Both the position numbers and the translations under genes were made by a program. A stretch of DNA of 64,000 nucleotides, taken from Suillus spraguei (Eukaryota; Basidiomycota; Agaricomycetes; Boletales; Suillaceae). The notes under the pieces were generated by a model. It did no database searches. It was given only the letters and a program-made list of their open reading frames with translations, and was not told where the DNA came from. Positions 42,218 to 54,075 of this stretch are shown piece by piece; position 1 is the stretch's first letter; every line of letters begins with the position of its first letter. The DNA lies in contig JABCPU010000133.1 of the NCBI GenBank assembly GCA_016800925.1, positions 1 to 64,000 on the forward strand. Direction: 5' to 3'.

Positions 42218-43025
42218 AATGGGTTGTAGTGGTAGAAACCTGTGTCAGTATTATTATTGTTGTTCCACTCAGCGAATATTACAACGGGGGTATAACAAGA
42301 AGCTACGCCAGCAGCCGAATCGTTTGTCGTAGAAGATGCAACCAAGGACTACTAGTATAGCCGCATGTTGTATTATTACGTAAGGTTATTATAAGCATCT
42401 GAATCACGCATCATGCACATGGCTGCATTGAACTCTTCTTTTCAGGTTGCCCAATTCATTTCAGTTTACGGTTTACTTGGAGCTGAGTCTGGGTTATGTA
42501 ATTCTTAAACGTTTCAAGCCCGAAGACCGGACATGTCCGGTTCGCAGACTGCAGCAATGGATTACTATCGCAGCCTATGAGGCTATGCTATAGCTAGGCC
42601 GCCATCTGCATCGATCATCGCTATTGCAATCTCCTACACGTGATCCTTGGGGTGTACTACCAGTTGTTCCCTGCTAGGCAGATGTAGTGCGCTATCGGCC
42701 TCGGCATGGGGTTCCAGCTGATCATCCATTTCCAGATTGCTTCCAGCAACGCTAGAAGTGAAGACTTCGACTGGCGCTCATGTACTTCTCTTCGGTTTCT
42801 TAATTCTGCATAAGCGTTATTGCTTGGTTCAGGTTTCAGGCCCCGCTGAGTCGAGACTGAGCACAGGCATCGGAGAGAATTTGTGCTACAGCCTCAATTC
42901 ATATGTTACATCTCATACGTCGCAGCAGGTGTACACGTGCATTCTTAGAGCGCTCATTCTATCATCATGATCCTCACAGCCATTGTTCTCGTGCTTCCAA
43001 ACACAATCCACAAAGCGCGCTACGT
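42218..43025. other. Intergenic region, nothing recognised
   Basis: Upstream of the DUF300 gene and downstream of the small Lys/Ala/Pro gene. Short frames only. Confidence 0.5.
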
Positions 43026-43351
43026 TTACTTCTTCTTCGGAACCTTGGCTTTTGCCTTGGCGGCAGGAGCCTCTGCAGGAGGTGCAGGAGGTTTGGCGCC
43101 TTTATTCTGCAAGATTGACAAAGTTTATTGGTGTCAATAATCATTGAACAGGTCACACACTGGTGCAGGGGCACCCTTGGCGGGTGGGAGTGATGCAGGA
43201 GCACCGCCGGTGGTAGGAGCGCCTGCGCATCAGCAGTGATCCCAGCGAAGTAATCGAAGATTATAAAAAGATCAGACGCTTGTCAAATACCACCCTAAGA
43301 GAGACAATGGCCAGGCATACCGGTCTTAACAGCTTTCTTTGCAGCGGCCAT
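43026..43351 (-). CDS. Small Lys/Ala/Pro-rich basic protein, three exons, 57 aa
   Basis: ATG 43349-43351 starts MAAAKKAVKT. Two introns with GT/AG borders: one from GTATGC to ATGCGCAG, one from GTGTGT to CTTGCAG. Exons join in frame to give GAPTTGGAPASLPPAKGAPAP, then NKGAKPPAPPAEAPAAKAKAKVPKKK and TAA at 43026-43028. The composition resembles linker-histone tails or other nucleic-acid-binding tails; no known domain. The regular splicing, the TATA-like box upstream and the clean reading frame argue for a real gene. Function unknown. Confidence 0.55.
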
Positions 43352-43422
43352 CGTATATTATCAGCACGAGAGAAGAAGTATGAGCGGGTGTGTTTGTGGT
43401 AGCTGGATGGAGTACAGGCAAT

Positions 43423-43430
43423 CTTTTATA
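43423..43430 (-). promoter_or_regulatory. Candidate TATA box for the small basic protein gene
   Basis: TATAAAAG on the minus strand, about 72-79 nt upstream of the ATG at 43351. Confidence 0.45.
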
Positions 43431-44301
43431 GCCATCGTGCAGCCCTGCCCTCACCTTCGGCAGAGTTCGTACCGTTTCTCCCTGTGGAACACAAACTGCG
43501 CAACCGTATTCAGTTCCGGAACTATCGATGTCCAAGATGAGTTTGGACTGTGTCAGGTCAGGATGTTTTCACGCCATTTCGCTCACACAATAGTCTGTTT
43601 GTGGCAGTTTCAATGATCTCTACTGGGGAGAAGATACTGCGGAAATGAAGCCAGCAGAGCTTATCCTCCCAACCAACTCCTTTCCCCTTATCTGGGAGCT
43701 ATGTACGTTGAAACTTACTCTATTTCATCATAAGTTCTCCAGTTTAGCTGCTGATCTGCATCTTGGAACGGATTATCCACCTTGTGACAGACCATACCCA
43801 TATCAAATACTATTCTTAATCACTCCTCTACATCCCCACCAATCGCGTCGTAGCAAGGGCGCTTTTATACGCGCCATCACCACTTGCGCATTCATTTCGG
43901 TGGAAATAAGCTCCCCTGTGACCTTGCTTCTCACCTGAGCTTTTCTACGTGGAAGCTAGGATTGCGTGATTTTGGCTTCCAGTCCACCTCGCTGTTGATG
44001 CAAAATCCCGAAACATAGTCACATCTTTCTCTCAACAATAATTGTCGAAGCGCTTACAGAACATGCTTTGCTCACATAATCGTGTTATCCTCGTCACTCT
44101 CCACACACACCCCTCCCCTGAAAAAATCACCACGACATGTCCCTAGTATAACACCGGACCTCGGTGCAAGTACTCTTGTATTCAGTCGAGAACATTCTAG
44201 GCTTGATATACGGGGAATAGACATCAAGTTATAAGCTCATCGCAGGGGAAACCCCCTTCATAGAATCTGGATCGTTCATCGTACTTATCGATACGATCAA
44301 C
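43431..44301. other. Intergenic, nothing recognised
   Basis: No coding potential supported on either strand. Confidence 0.5.
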
Positions 44302-45129
44302 TCAGATAGGCAGTGTAACTACTTCTCTTACCGAGACTATGAATTTAATTGAGATATCACGCTGTCCTGACGAAACACTGTTAGATAAGAGTGTCACTAG
44401 AATTTGGTCATTGAGACCGTTTGGGACAAGCGTTAACGTCACGCCTGGTATAAGTACTTGACGTCAATCTAAATGAGTTTCGTTAGTTCGTAAGTTCACG
44501 TACCAAGCTCCTCTACTTCCTGATTCCTCCATTCGTCGTCGAAGAACAGCAACCCAATTGTGCGTGACAGCAACCTCCATGCATAATGTTAAGCTACTTA
44601 CCATCTCGTCATAGGGTATTCCAGTCTTCTCATGAAGTTTCTTGAAATGTCTAATCTTGGAGGAAGGGTAAATTTCTAGCTGGTCAAAAAACTTGATTGC
44701 GGGGATTCGTTTCGCGCTACTGTCGCTACCAGTCCTTGGGGGTATAAGTATGAGATCCAAGGCTTCACGAGCTCTTCGGGTACAACATATTAGTGTAGTG
44801 CTACTAGCAGTAGTGGAATCGTTCAGATCACACTTACAATGACGGCGCATATGTCCGTGAGCATGCAGCGATCGTCACACCTGCTGCTTGTAGGCGATGC
44901 ATGATCTGTGGCACATCCCTGTAGAAGTCAATTATCTTGGGATTGCGCTGGCTATCGATGACTTTGCCAGTGACGTGGTGTCGCCTCAATGGAGGATGCA
45001 CATGAGTGTCGACCCAGAAATCCCAAAGCGTGTAGCTACATGTTTTGCGATTAGTCACAATCCTGTCTCGATAGGAGGCATCTTTTACTCTAGATCGAAA
45101 GCGACCAGTTTGGGTAGTCGGGTCGTCAT
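44302..45129 (-). CDS. Magnesium-dependent phosphatase 1 (HAD superfamily)
   Basis: ATG 45129 starts MTTRLPKLVAFDL; an intron with GTAAAAG donor and CATGTAG acceptor rejoins the HAD motif I as FDLDYTLWDFWVDTHV. Motif II region: AAGVTIAACSRT, then SLA, intron, REALDLILIP. FFDQLEIYPSSKIRHFKKLH and TGIPYDEM lead to motif III/IV LFFDDEWRNQEVEELG, then GVTLTLVPNG. The acceptor before LFFDDE looks non-canonical (ttg rather than ag). The C-terminal end is less certain; 44302 is the next in-frame stop. MDP-1 enzymes dephosphorylate protein phosphotyrosine or fructosamine-6-phosphate type substrates; here only the family is certain. Confidence 0.8.
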
Positions 45130-46617
45130 ATGGTTTACTGGAGGGACTCAGGTGACAGTGCTTAATACCATCAAAGAGTCAGTAGCCGTGGGAACCATAC
45201 CAAGGCAGGTTTACCTCAGTGATATCATCCAATAAAATCAACCATCTTCGATCAATCCCGGACTCGGTCACGGTGTAGCATTACTCCTCACTATGGTATA
45301 ACGGCCAGTCACTTTCGACTAAGTGCTTTGGCAATATATGGGCTACTACACTTTGCAGCTATTAACCTACCTGTGGCCAAAATAAAAGAAGTAAAAAAAC
45401 TTGAAAGTCACGCAGTTTCGAAGTTGACTTTGACTCAGCGAGAATACGTACAATTACGTGTATCACCATGTAAGTTTGAAGGCTACATAATGATACTAAC
45501 CTTTCTCGAGGCTGCCGCGAAGCGAACAGAAGCGAATCGAAGTGTAAATTGAGATACTTCGGTAGACTTCGATGTCAATGAAGTTATTAGTGCACTTCGC
45601 GAAGTCACAGACAAGTCTGGTAATCTAGCTCAGAGCTGGTGACAGCATAATCCAAGACCCGGACGAGGATTAGTCCTCATTTTCATTTGCGAGCAGCTAA
45701 GTAACTTCGTCAGGCTTGCCTGTTACCATGAGCTCGTCTATGGCATTCCTACATACTGGCCTTGAAATAGTATAACCTACTTCTGCAACAAGATGGGACT
45801 TGATGTGATGTGCAATTCAACTGGTCTTGCTTGTAAGAGAACTTAAGGATATATAAAACTTCGAGAACGTTCGTTTGGTGAAGAGGTTAGAACACCTGCG
45901 CATGTCTCTTTGCTCGATGGGGAAACGTGTTCAGAAGTGAAGCAAAAGCAACCAGAATATATGTTCTTTTTGCTACAAGTATTATTTTCATTTATTGCAA
46001 AATAGTGGATGTACCTCCCAATATCATCCTGTTTGGTGTTACTAATCGTAAAACTGATGAGTCAGAGTTTGTGAGCCTTGGGATACGCAGTGCTGCAGGC
46101 AAGCCTGGAGGAAACTGTGACCGACTACTTGAAAGAAAACTTGCTCTTGGATGAGTAGTGGAAATTTTGCTTTGAAACAGACAACAATGTTGTGTGCAGC
46201 TATCTGTGAGAGTGACTCGGAACTTTCAGGGTACCCTTTCTCACAAATTTCAATTCAATCACGAAACTGACTCAGCGAATGTTCGAGAAAATGTGCGAAA
46301 AGCCTATATTGAATGTACGTAGGATGTACAGTGGTGTTTTATTGTTAGAACACTGAAATATATGATAAATATGGGAGGCGGATAAAGGGCTTCAGACATA
46401 GAAGTAATATGAATGGTAACTTCGATTCACCTCTTGAAGTGGCACTTGGACTGACTTCGGAACAACGAAGTTAACCGAAGTCTCACGTTTTCGAAGTGAA
46501 GCGAAGTTACCTCGAAGTCACTTCACTTCGACGGCAACACTAGCTGCGCTAGTTCTCTTCTTGGACCGGGATCAAACCAAGATGCCCATCAACTGGTGAG
46601 AAAGTCATATCGTCTTA
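45130..46617. repeat. Intergenic region with dense CGAAGT/ACTTCG repeats at both ends
   Basis: 45390-45620 and 46430-46545 contain many copies of cgaagt or its complement in both orientations (e.g. cttcgcgaagt, cgaagtgaagcgaagt). The middle has no recognisable gene. This may be a transposon with subterminal motif clusters, ends undefined. Confidence 0.4.
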
Positions 46618-46812
46618 CAGTGTGTTGCATATGAGATTGCAGTACGACTTTTTCAAAAAAAATTGGCCTCGCTACCTTTCCGGCACTTTTAGATTCTAAT
46701 TAAGTCAACTTGACTGAGTAGTTGGTGTGAATAAGAATGTGAAAGTGCCGGTAAAGGTAGCGAGGCCAATTTTTTGAAAAAGTCGTACTGCAATCTCATA
46801 TGCAACACATTG
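46618..46812. mobile_element. 195-bp MITE with TA target duplication
   Basis: CA(G/A)TGTGTTGCATATGAG at both ends in inverted orientation; arms match over about 70 bp up to ctacctttccggcactttt. TA stands on both sides (46616-46617 and 46813-46814). CAGT start and TA duplication suggest the Tc1/mariner-pogo class. Confidence 0.85.
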
Positions 46813-46814
46813 TA

Positions 46815-47290
46815 TATACCATTACATGACAATATAATGTCGTCGCAATATGGTAAAGTCATATATTACGGCGTGAATATAAGGCCCCACAATCAACGTA
46901 ACGCGCCCCAAAGGACTCGGGTTCTCTGTGCCGGCACTATGATCTGCCACAATGTCACGGTCGCTCTCGTGGTTATGGTCAACCTCTCAGTGCCATCAAA
47001 GGTTTCACGAGAAACATTTTTCATCATTTTGAATTTCAACCAGCCTCTCCCAATGATCATACACTCGTGAGTCAGATCTCAGGTCCAGTAGGGTATCTAA
47101 ACTACTGCTTAGGGCCCTATAGGCACTAACTTCAAATAGACACCGGGCAAGTTCGGACGTAGTGACATGAGGTAATTTTAAAGCAGACTCAAAGTTTAAG
47201 AGATTATTGACAATCGTAAGGATTCCGAAGTCTCACGACTGACGACACTTTTGACTCGGATCCACTCAGTATCAGCGCAATTAGCTAGGC
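46815..47290. other. Intergenic, upstream of the E1-alpha gene
   Basis: No gene recognised. Confidence 0.5.
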
Positions 47291-49110
47291 ATGCTGCATT
47301 CCTTGTCATTCAGACATACCTCTCTCCTGACGAGGACTCGCTCGAATGGTCGGATGCTCTCAACTTTACTCGACTCTACCTCGTTAGGCAACCTACCCAC
47401 GACGCACTCACCAGTCGTGTCAAAACTCACGTTCTTCAATTCTGTAACAGGTGATGGTAGCAAGATACCAAACTATAGAGTTCTTGATGTACTCGGAGTT
47501 CCAATGGAAGGTGCTGAAGTCCCTGAGGTACGTATTGTGTTCCTCTATATCCATATAAATTCATTGATATCTATCTTCATTCAGATCAGTAAACAGTTCG
47601 CGCGGCGATTGTGGGTTGGTTTTGCAGTGACTCGAGATTGTATCTCACAGAGTCTTGAAGATATGAACACATGCAGTTGCTTCCCACGCTGGATGATATA
47701 CTTTGCAGCGGTCAACGCCAAGGCAGAATACCCTTTTATGTACGTGGATCAGAACACCCCTCAGATATTCCCTTACATAGTTTAAATCTAGGCGGCTTCC
47801 GTAAGATAATTGGTCGTGCAGGTGTGAATGCCAGTCGCTGACCCTCATATCTCACAAGCATGGAGAAGAGGCTACTGTAATTGGCTCTGCTGCTGCACTT
47901 GCTGATGATGACGAGTGAGTTTCTCTTAGACTCGTGGTCTCACTTGAGTTACAACGAGACACTTTTTTTCCAGAGTATTATGTCGGACTGATTTCTGCGT
48001 TATTTATGTTTTCGCTAATTCTACCATAGCACAGTACCGCGAAACGGGGGTACTATTGTGGCGTGGCTTCACTCTTGACGGTATCATGGCGCAAGTTTTC
48101 GGAAACCACGAAGATCTTAGCAAAGGCCGCCAGCTAGCCGTGGTGTGTCACTTGTATTTTCCTTTTGCAACTTCGCTCAGTATCTGCTGACGCCCCCTCA
48201 GCATTACGGCTCCAAACAGCACCATTTCCATACCATATCTTCTCCGCTCGCAACTCAACTACCACAAGCTGCTGGTGTTGGATATGCACTCAAACGTGAC
48301 CTAGCGAGGTGCTCCAAGAATGTGGCCTGCGTGTTTTTCGGAGAGGGCGCAGCTTCAGAGGGGGACTTCCATGCTGGAATGCTCCTTGCTTCGACGGTGC
48401 CTTCGCCAACATTGTTTCTAGCAAGAAACAACGGTTATGCCATCAGCACCCCGAACTCAGAACAATTTTACGGCGATGGTATCAGTGCAAGAGGTCCAGG
48501 TAACTTGATCACATGTTGGGTATCTGTTTCTGTAACAGTAATTGCATGTCACTTGCAGGTTACGGTGTGGATACGGTTCGCGTAGATGGGAACGATGTGC
48601 TTGCGGTAATGAACGCTGTCAAGGAGGCACGAAGACGATGCTTGGAAAGTGGTCGGGCAGTTCTAGTGGAGATGATGACTTACAGAGTTGGCGATCACTC
48701 GACGTCGGACGACTCGTATGTCTATAGGGAGCGCCAAGAAGTTGAAGACAGAAAAAATAATCACAATCCCATCACGCGATTCCGCCTGTTCATGGAATCC
48801 CGGGGATGGTGGAGCAAGACGGATGAGGAGGAGCTTAAGTTCCGCCTGAGACGTGATGTGATAAAGGCATTCAAGCGTGCAGAAAGCGTCAGAAAACCTG
48901 GCCTAGAGGAAATGTTTACTGATGTATATGCGGAAGAGCCCTGGAATATAGTGAGTCAATGGATCAAACAATGACCCCTACTCATTTTGGCTACAGAAGG
49001 AACAGCGGGAGGAGCTGGTGGCACTGCTCAAGAAATATGGACAAGTGTGGGAGCCGTGGCAAAGTGAACTTGGGGCCTCTAAAGATGGAGGGAAGAAGCA
49101 TTTAGATTAA
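47291..49110 (+). CDS. Branched-chain 2-oxoacid dehydrogenase E1 component, alpha subunit
   Basis: ATG 47291 starts an Arg/Ser-rich, mitochondrial presequence-like N-terminus ([20 protein letters not shown]). Exons then read [122 protein letters not shown] (thiamine diphosphate-Mg site), [20 protein letters not shown], and [13 protein letters not shown], the loop with the regulatory phosphoserine in other eukaryotes. C-terminus [20 protein letters not shown] at 49108-49110. It catalyses oxidative decarboxylation of Val/Leu/Ile-derived 2-oxoacids with the beta subunit in mitochondria. Full length; appears intact. Confidence 0.9.
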
Positions 49111-49616
49111 CGATCGACAACACACAGCAATCATGCATACACAAACATTTAAATGTGACTTCAATATCGGTAGGATTTGGATCACGACAAGAGAAAACAA
49201 GATGATGGTCGTCTATCTAAATCGACATTGAACAGAGTTCCAAGACAACAATCCAAGTGGGTAATCATAGTCGAAGGCTGCCAGCCCAGCGGCGCGCCTT
49301 GACAAAGTGAGTACAAGGTCCTGATCACTATCGCCGGGGACCAGAACAAGCAACTTTAAAGACAAGTGAGGCGATGACGTGGGTATGAAGAGATACGCAG
49401 GGAATAGATACGCAATAAGAACCACTGATGGAGCGCACGTATTGATAACGATCCTAGAAGAGGAAAATGAATCAGATATGTAAAAGTAACAAGTACTGCA
49501 AAAGTACAGAAGCGTCATAAAACCGAGGCCATGGAACCGAAACGCGATAGACGAAAAGAAGTCACATTGTTATCTTACGTAGAGCTACACTATCAGACCA
49601 AATGTTTGCCGCAGGA
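49111..49616. other. Convergent intergenic region
   Basis: Between the 3' ends of the E1-alpha gene (plus) and the membrane protein gene (minus). Nothing recognised. Confidence 0.55.
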
Positions 49617-51174
49617 TCAACTCGCGGTGCCAGCGTAAGGATCATCATACACCTGCGTGTAACGATTGTTTTGCTCGCCCCCTTCATGAGTAGACAGGCT
49701 GGGAGTGTACAGCGTGCGCATACCATTACCATTGTAGCTGGCAGCTGGGATAGGGAATGCCAAGGAACCAGTAGGGGGAGGGGACTTCACTTTCCGATCG
49801 GCATAGGCGCGGAGCATCTCGTCGGGAGACATGACGTTGGCAGGCATGGGCATCATAGCGAGACCTGATTCTGGGGCAGGATGTGCTGGGACGGGAGGAA
49901 GAGGCATGTCAACGTTCTGCTCTTCCTGGGGTAGCAAGTAATCATCTCCATTGGCTTCATTTCCAGTGCGCATCACTTTTAAAATGTCAACTTTCAAGTA
50001 TATAGGAAGAAACTATAGGAGACCTACTACTCAAGGATGGCCAGACCTCTTCCATGCTAGGGCGCCCCTCCGATGCTCCACCAAGGGACATGCGGGCACG
50101 AATATCATCCGGAGTGAGAGTAAAGGGTCCCTTGGTTTGCGTGGGAGAGAATTCCTCTGTGTCTTCCTTGTCATCGTTGAAAGGAAGAGGAGGCACAATT
50201 CCAGTATGGAAAGCACGACTAATTCCGACGGTGCGGCGAGACTCTAATGATGGACGGATGTCTGTAGCGAATGATACTCGCGATACCCGCTCGCCTAAGG
50301 AAGTCTGAGAACGCAAGCCGGAACGCAGTTGAGACATTCTTGGCATGTCTAAGCTGGGTTTGTCTGATACAGAGGGAACGCCTTCGACAGCAGCAGTGCT
50401 CATGGGACGGATTGGACCAAAGGAAAACGATGAGTTGCGATTTCCTCCACTTGAAACTGCCATGCTGTGACGAATAGCTGCTGAAGCGCCAGCAGCAGAC
50501 ATGGACTTCCAGTCCACGGAAATTGTTGACATACGTTTGTCGATGGCCTCACTGAAGCGCCTGCTCTTTTCCTTGGATTTGGCGCGACTTAATCTGAAAT
50601 AGACGGCTATGCCCAATCCGATAAAAATCAGCGGCACCAGGACGCCGGCAGCAATCTTGCCGCTAGAAGAAGATTTGCTGGAAGCAAAGTTTCCGACATA
50701 AGTGATACCGTTAGGAGAACTGAGATCGGCGCTAGCTGGGGTAGAGCCATCGGATGGGGCAGTATATGTTGCAGTAAATACAGGGCCCGCGGGAAAGGGG
50801 CTAAGGAATGGTTGTGTGTTAGAAGTGACGATGGAAAGCTGCAGGTTGATTGAGGAAGTATCATTCCACCACTTGGCCTCGAGGCTGGTCTGATAGCTTC
50901 CCTGGGCATAATTAACATTTTGCCATTCGTGAATACGGCTGCTGCTCAAGCTGGGGGCGATAAGATAGATATCAACAGCTTGTGTGTTGGATAAGCAGGA
51001 TTTGTCCCAGGTGATGTTGAAGGGACTACTGCTGGAAACGGTTTGACCCTGAGAGGGGTTAATATAAAAACCGCCTGTAGCGCATGCTGCGAAGATCAGA
51101 TCTAGCGCAATGCATATTTCATTCGTTCGTAAACTCACAAGAACGCTTTTGGTGCGTTTGCGGCGCACCAGCAT
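49617..51174 (-). CDS. Single-pass membrane protein with Ser-rich extracellular domain, two exons
   Basis: Long exon from ATG 51174 to about 50040, then an intron (GTAGTAGG...TTAAAAG) and exon 2 to the stop at 49617. After a hydrophobic ICIALDLIFAACA signal-like stretch, the extracellular part (GFYINPSQGQTVSSSSPFNI, WDKSCLSNTQAVDIYLIAPS) has the beta-rich look of the fungal Kre9/Knh1-type N-terminal domain. A Ser-rich stalk leads to one transmembrane helix, IAAGVLVPLIFIGLGIAVYF, then a basic, Ser-rich cytosolic tail with PP-rich stretches (PLPPVPAHP). Role unknown; cell-wall association is a guess from the N-terminal similarity. A further small 5' exon is possible. Confidence 0.65.
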
Positions 51175-51702
51175 GCCCAATACGAACGTGTGCTAATCCT
51201 CGTTTATTCATAACGTGGAAATGTAGATTTTGAGTTTGGCCTCAGTATGGGTATAAAAACCCCTTCGGAAAAAAAGAGCGTATCCGCTGCGTCGCGCGGT
51301 CTGACGAAAGGAATGGCGGGAGGTTGTAGTAGAACTAGGCTGGTTGTGATGGAGGCGGTGGCCAACATATTGTCCATACTGGCGTATTCAAAATTAAAAC
51401 TCAGACAAGGCCCCCAAACACTCCATCATTTGCCAGGCAACAATACACAGACTCGGCGTCCGAGAGGCTGTCTTGGACTTTCTCCAAATAACTTGTTACA
51501 AGGTGGGCGCAGAATTGATGTTCGGAAAGTTTGACACCATTTGCTTCCTTCAGCAATAAGGCTCGATGTGTGAATTTTGGTATTGGTTGGGTGTCTACTA
51601 ACCATGTTGTGACAACGCATGGTCAATGGATCGCCTCATGAAGTAGGGCTGGGGGCTCCTTTAAAGTAGTGAAGGCACGATAGTTCCCCTCCAACTGACA
51701 AC
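51175..51702. other. Divergent intergenic region
   Basis: Likely promoters of the membrane protein (minus) and the kinase-like gene (plus). gtataaaaacc at 51249 is a possible TATA element; assignment to a gene is uncertain. Confidence 0.45.
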
Positions 51703-53804
51703 ATGAGTGGCCTCGTATTTTATGCTCCACCAGTAGCCCCTCTCCTTGCTTCGTCGTCCTCCAGCAAGCTACGGTGCTATAGATATTCTAGTTCAGCTGG
51801 CAACGTTGTGGCCGACTTATCAGGCGATGTCATCGCAGACACAAACGTTCCGACAACATCAGGAGGTATCACAGATGTTTGGAAATGTACATGGTTCAAG
51901 GACGCCCGCTCCACAAAGGTTCGTTTTGGCCCATGCAGAGCTGTTTCGAGACTCATCTGGTCGGTACAGGTTGCAGTGAAGACGTTCCGGATCGAGAGCA
52001 CAAGCCAAGGTGGACTCGCCAAAACGCACAAAGCACGTACCAATGCTTATGTTCTCAGAAACCCGATATAAACTATGATATGATAGAGATGGTCCCAGCA
52101 AATTCATGCCTGGGCGAAGCTCGAACACGAAAATATACTTCCTTTATACGGCATTGTTATGGACTTCGGTCCAATAGTATCGATAGTTCATCCTTGGCAA
52201 GACAACGGAACCCTCTCGACTTATTTATCGCGCAAATATGCAACATTAACTGTACAAGATAAATTCAAACTCGTTTGTGTCGGTTTTTCATTGCATTGCC
52301 ACCTTAACTGAGACTTCCTGCTTACTCCTGCCGACCAATAGCTCGAAAACATTGTCTCGGGACTTCACTACTGTGCGTTCAGTCATGTTTTTTTGCAATA
52401 TTTGACGTGAGCTTAAGCTGTACTTCCTCTCCGCAGTGCACTCCCATGGTCTTATTCATGGCAATCTTTCTGGTGTAAGGATGATTCCCATTGAATTCAC
52501 AAATCGTTCTAACATATGTCTGAAGAATCACGTGCTAGTAGATGCCCTTGGCAGAGCCAGTCTAGCAGATCCTGGTCTTGGTGTGTTAGTTCCAGAAATC
52601 TTAGGCATGTCATACTTTCGCCAGTCAACATCTGGCGCTATACGCTTTGCTGCCCCCGAACTTTTCAAAAAGTCCAGTCATGGAGAAGTGCCCCTGCCAA
52701 CTATATCCTGCGATAATTATTCACTGGGCGGTATCATTTACTTTGTAAGTCTGTTACCACGCAAATACGCACCTTGTCAATAAATTATGCAGGTCCTTTC
52801 GGGCTCTCTGCCATATTCCACCTTGAAGGACAGTGGCGTGCTTGTCGAGTTACTTCTAGGAGTCGCCCCAGCATCACCTTCTGACTCAGACAAATCTATC
52901 ACTCGGGAGCAATGGCAGTTCATCCAAGGGTGTTGGTCAGAGACCCCAAAAAATCGCAGGACGACGAACGAAGCTCTCGAGTTTGTAGATGTTAATCTCG
53001 CTCTCTATGTCCCTTTCAGGGCTATATCCTTGACTACAACGGAAATGCACTCGAGGTCGAGCAAGACAGATGGCTCAAAGCCTCGATTAGTTTTGAGCCG
53101 CCGAGATTTCTCTCCGGGTGACACATTACCTCCAGGCTAGTTTATTCGGCTACCGTTATCACGGCTGAGATTGACTTCTTTCCAGATATACAGGCGAGTT
53201 TGGCAGTCGGTTTGCGTCGCTCGCGGAATCCTGCGAAAGCTGCTGAGGTGCGCGGAAAGTAACACGTATCGCTGTTTCTCATTCCCAGGCTCAGGCTGCT
53301 GTATCTGTCATTTTAAATGACATTTTTGACATAAGTCATGTCGTACCTCAGTGGGGTTCGAAGGAAACAGAACACGCAGTAATTAGTCATGCATATCATG
53401 TTCTTGTCGAAGATATCAAGATGATTAACGAGGCATTACAAGTATTGCAAACAAGCAACCCGAAGTGTGTGCTCATTCCTGCGAAATGCTAACGGTCTGT
53501 CCTAATGCATAGCAGTGCGGTAGAAAGGTCCCTTGGTACTCTTCGCTTAACAGTGCAACAATTATTATTTGACGAGAGACGGAAACAACGAGCACCGCGC
53601 GCCACTTTCCTGATGATTGTCTCCAAGCTGCAGGCCTTTTTGGACGATCTTTGGAAGGAACTTTACGGAAACAGAGAGAAGTTGTCGAGTCCATTCTGGG
53701 AATGGTTCGAGAAGTGGATGGCGATGATGAGAGCATGGGATAATTCACAATCAGAAACTGCTGTTCAGAATACTGCTACGTGCTTGCGATCTATCCTGTC
53801 TTGA
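51703..53804 (+). CDS. Kinase-like protein, probable pseudokinase, multi-exon
   Basis: From ATG 51703: low-complexity N-terminus, then a glycine-loop-like TTSGGITDVWKCTWF, VAVKTFRIE with the ATP-site Lys, and NILPLYGIVMDFG..LSTYLSR. The catalytic loop reads HGLIHGNLSGV: the HRD-type Asp is Asn, and the Asn of HxDLKxxN is not conserved. The Mg site reads ADPGLG in place of ADFG. AAPELF is the APE motif and QFIQGCWSETPKNRRTT the C-lobe Arg motif. After 53140 further exons (AAVSVILNDIFDISHV, SLGTLRLTVQQLL) form a helical C-terminus to the stop at 53802-53804. It resembles the large tyrosine-kinase-like families of mushrooms. Catalysis is doubtful. Confidence 0.65.
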
Positions 53805-54075
53805 CATTAGTAGCATCACGATTTTCGGATGGGACTCAATAACTGATCTCCTGCTTGTAGATTATCAGATGCATCACCCGCATAATCAATGGAAATAAGT
53901 GTATCATTCGTTGTCTACTACTCGCAGGATGTGAACATGTCAATCCTCCTTTGAGCTCGAACCATGCAGCCATGCTAATCTTTCGGCAAGCATGTTACCA
54001 TTCAACTGACGTTTTTTTTTTCTTTTTTTGGAATTGTCATTCTACATATATCAAGCACGAGTTACCGCCGGCCTC
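53805..54075. other. Intergenic with poly-T tract
   Basis: A T-rich run at 54010-54028. No gene. Confidence 0.5.

Noticed and set aside
49213..49518. Minus-strand 101-codon frame between two convergent genes
   Set aside because: No homology recognised, no splice or promoter support; treated as intergenic.
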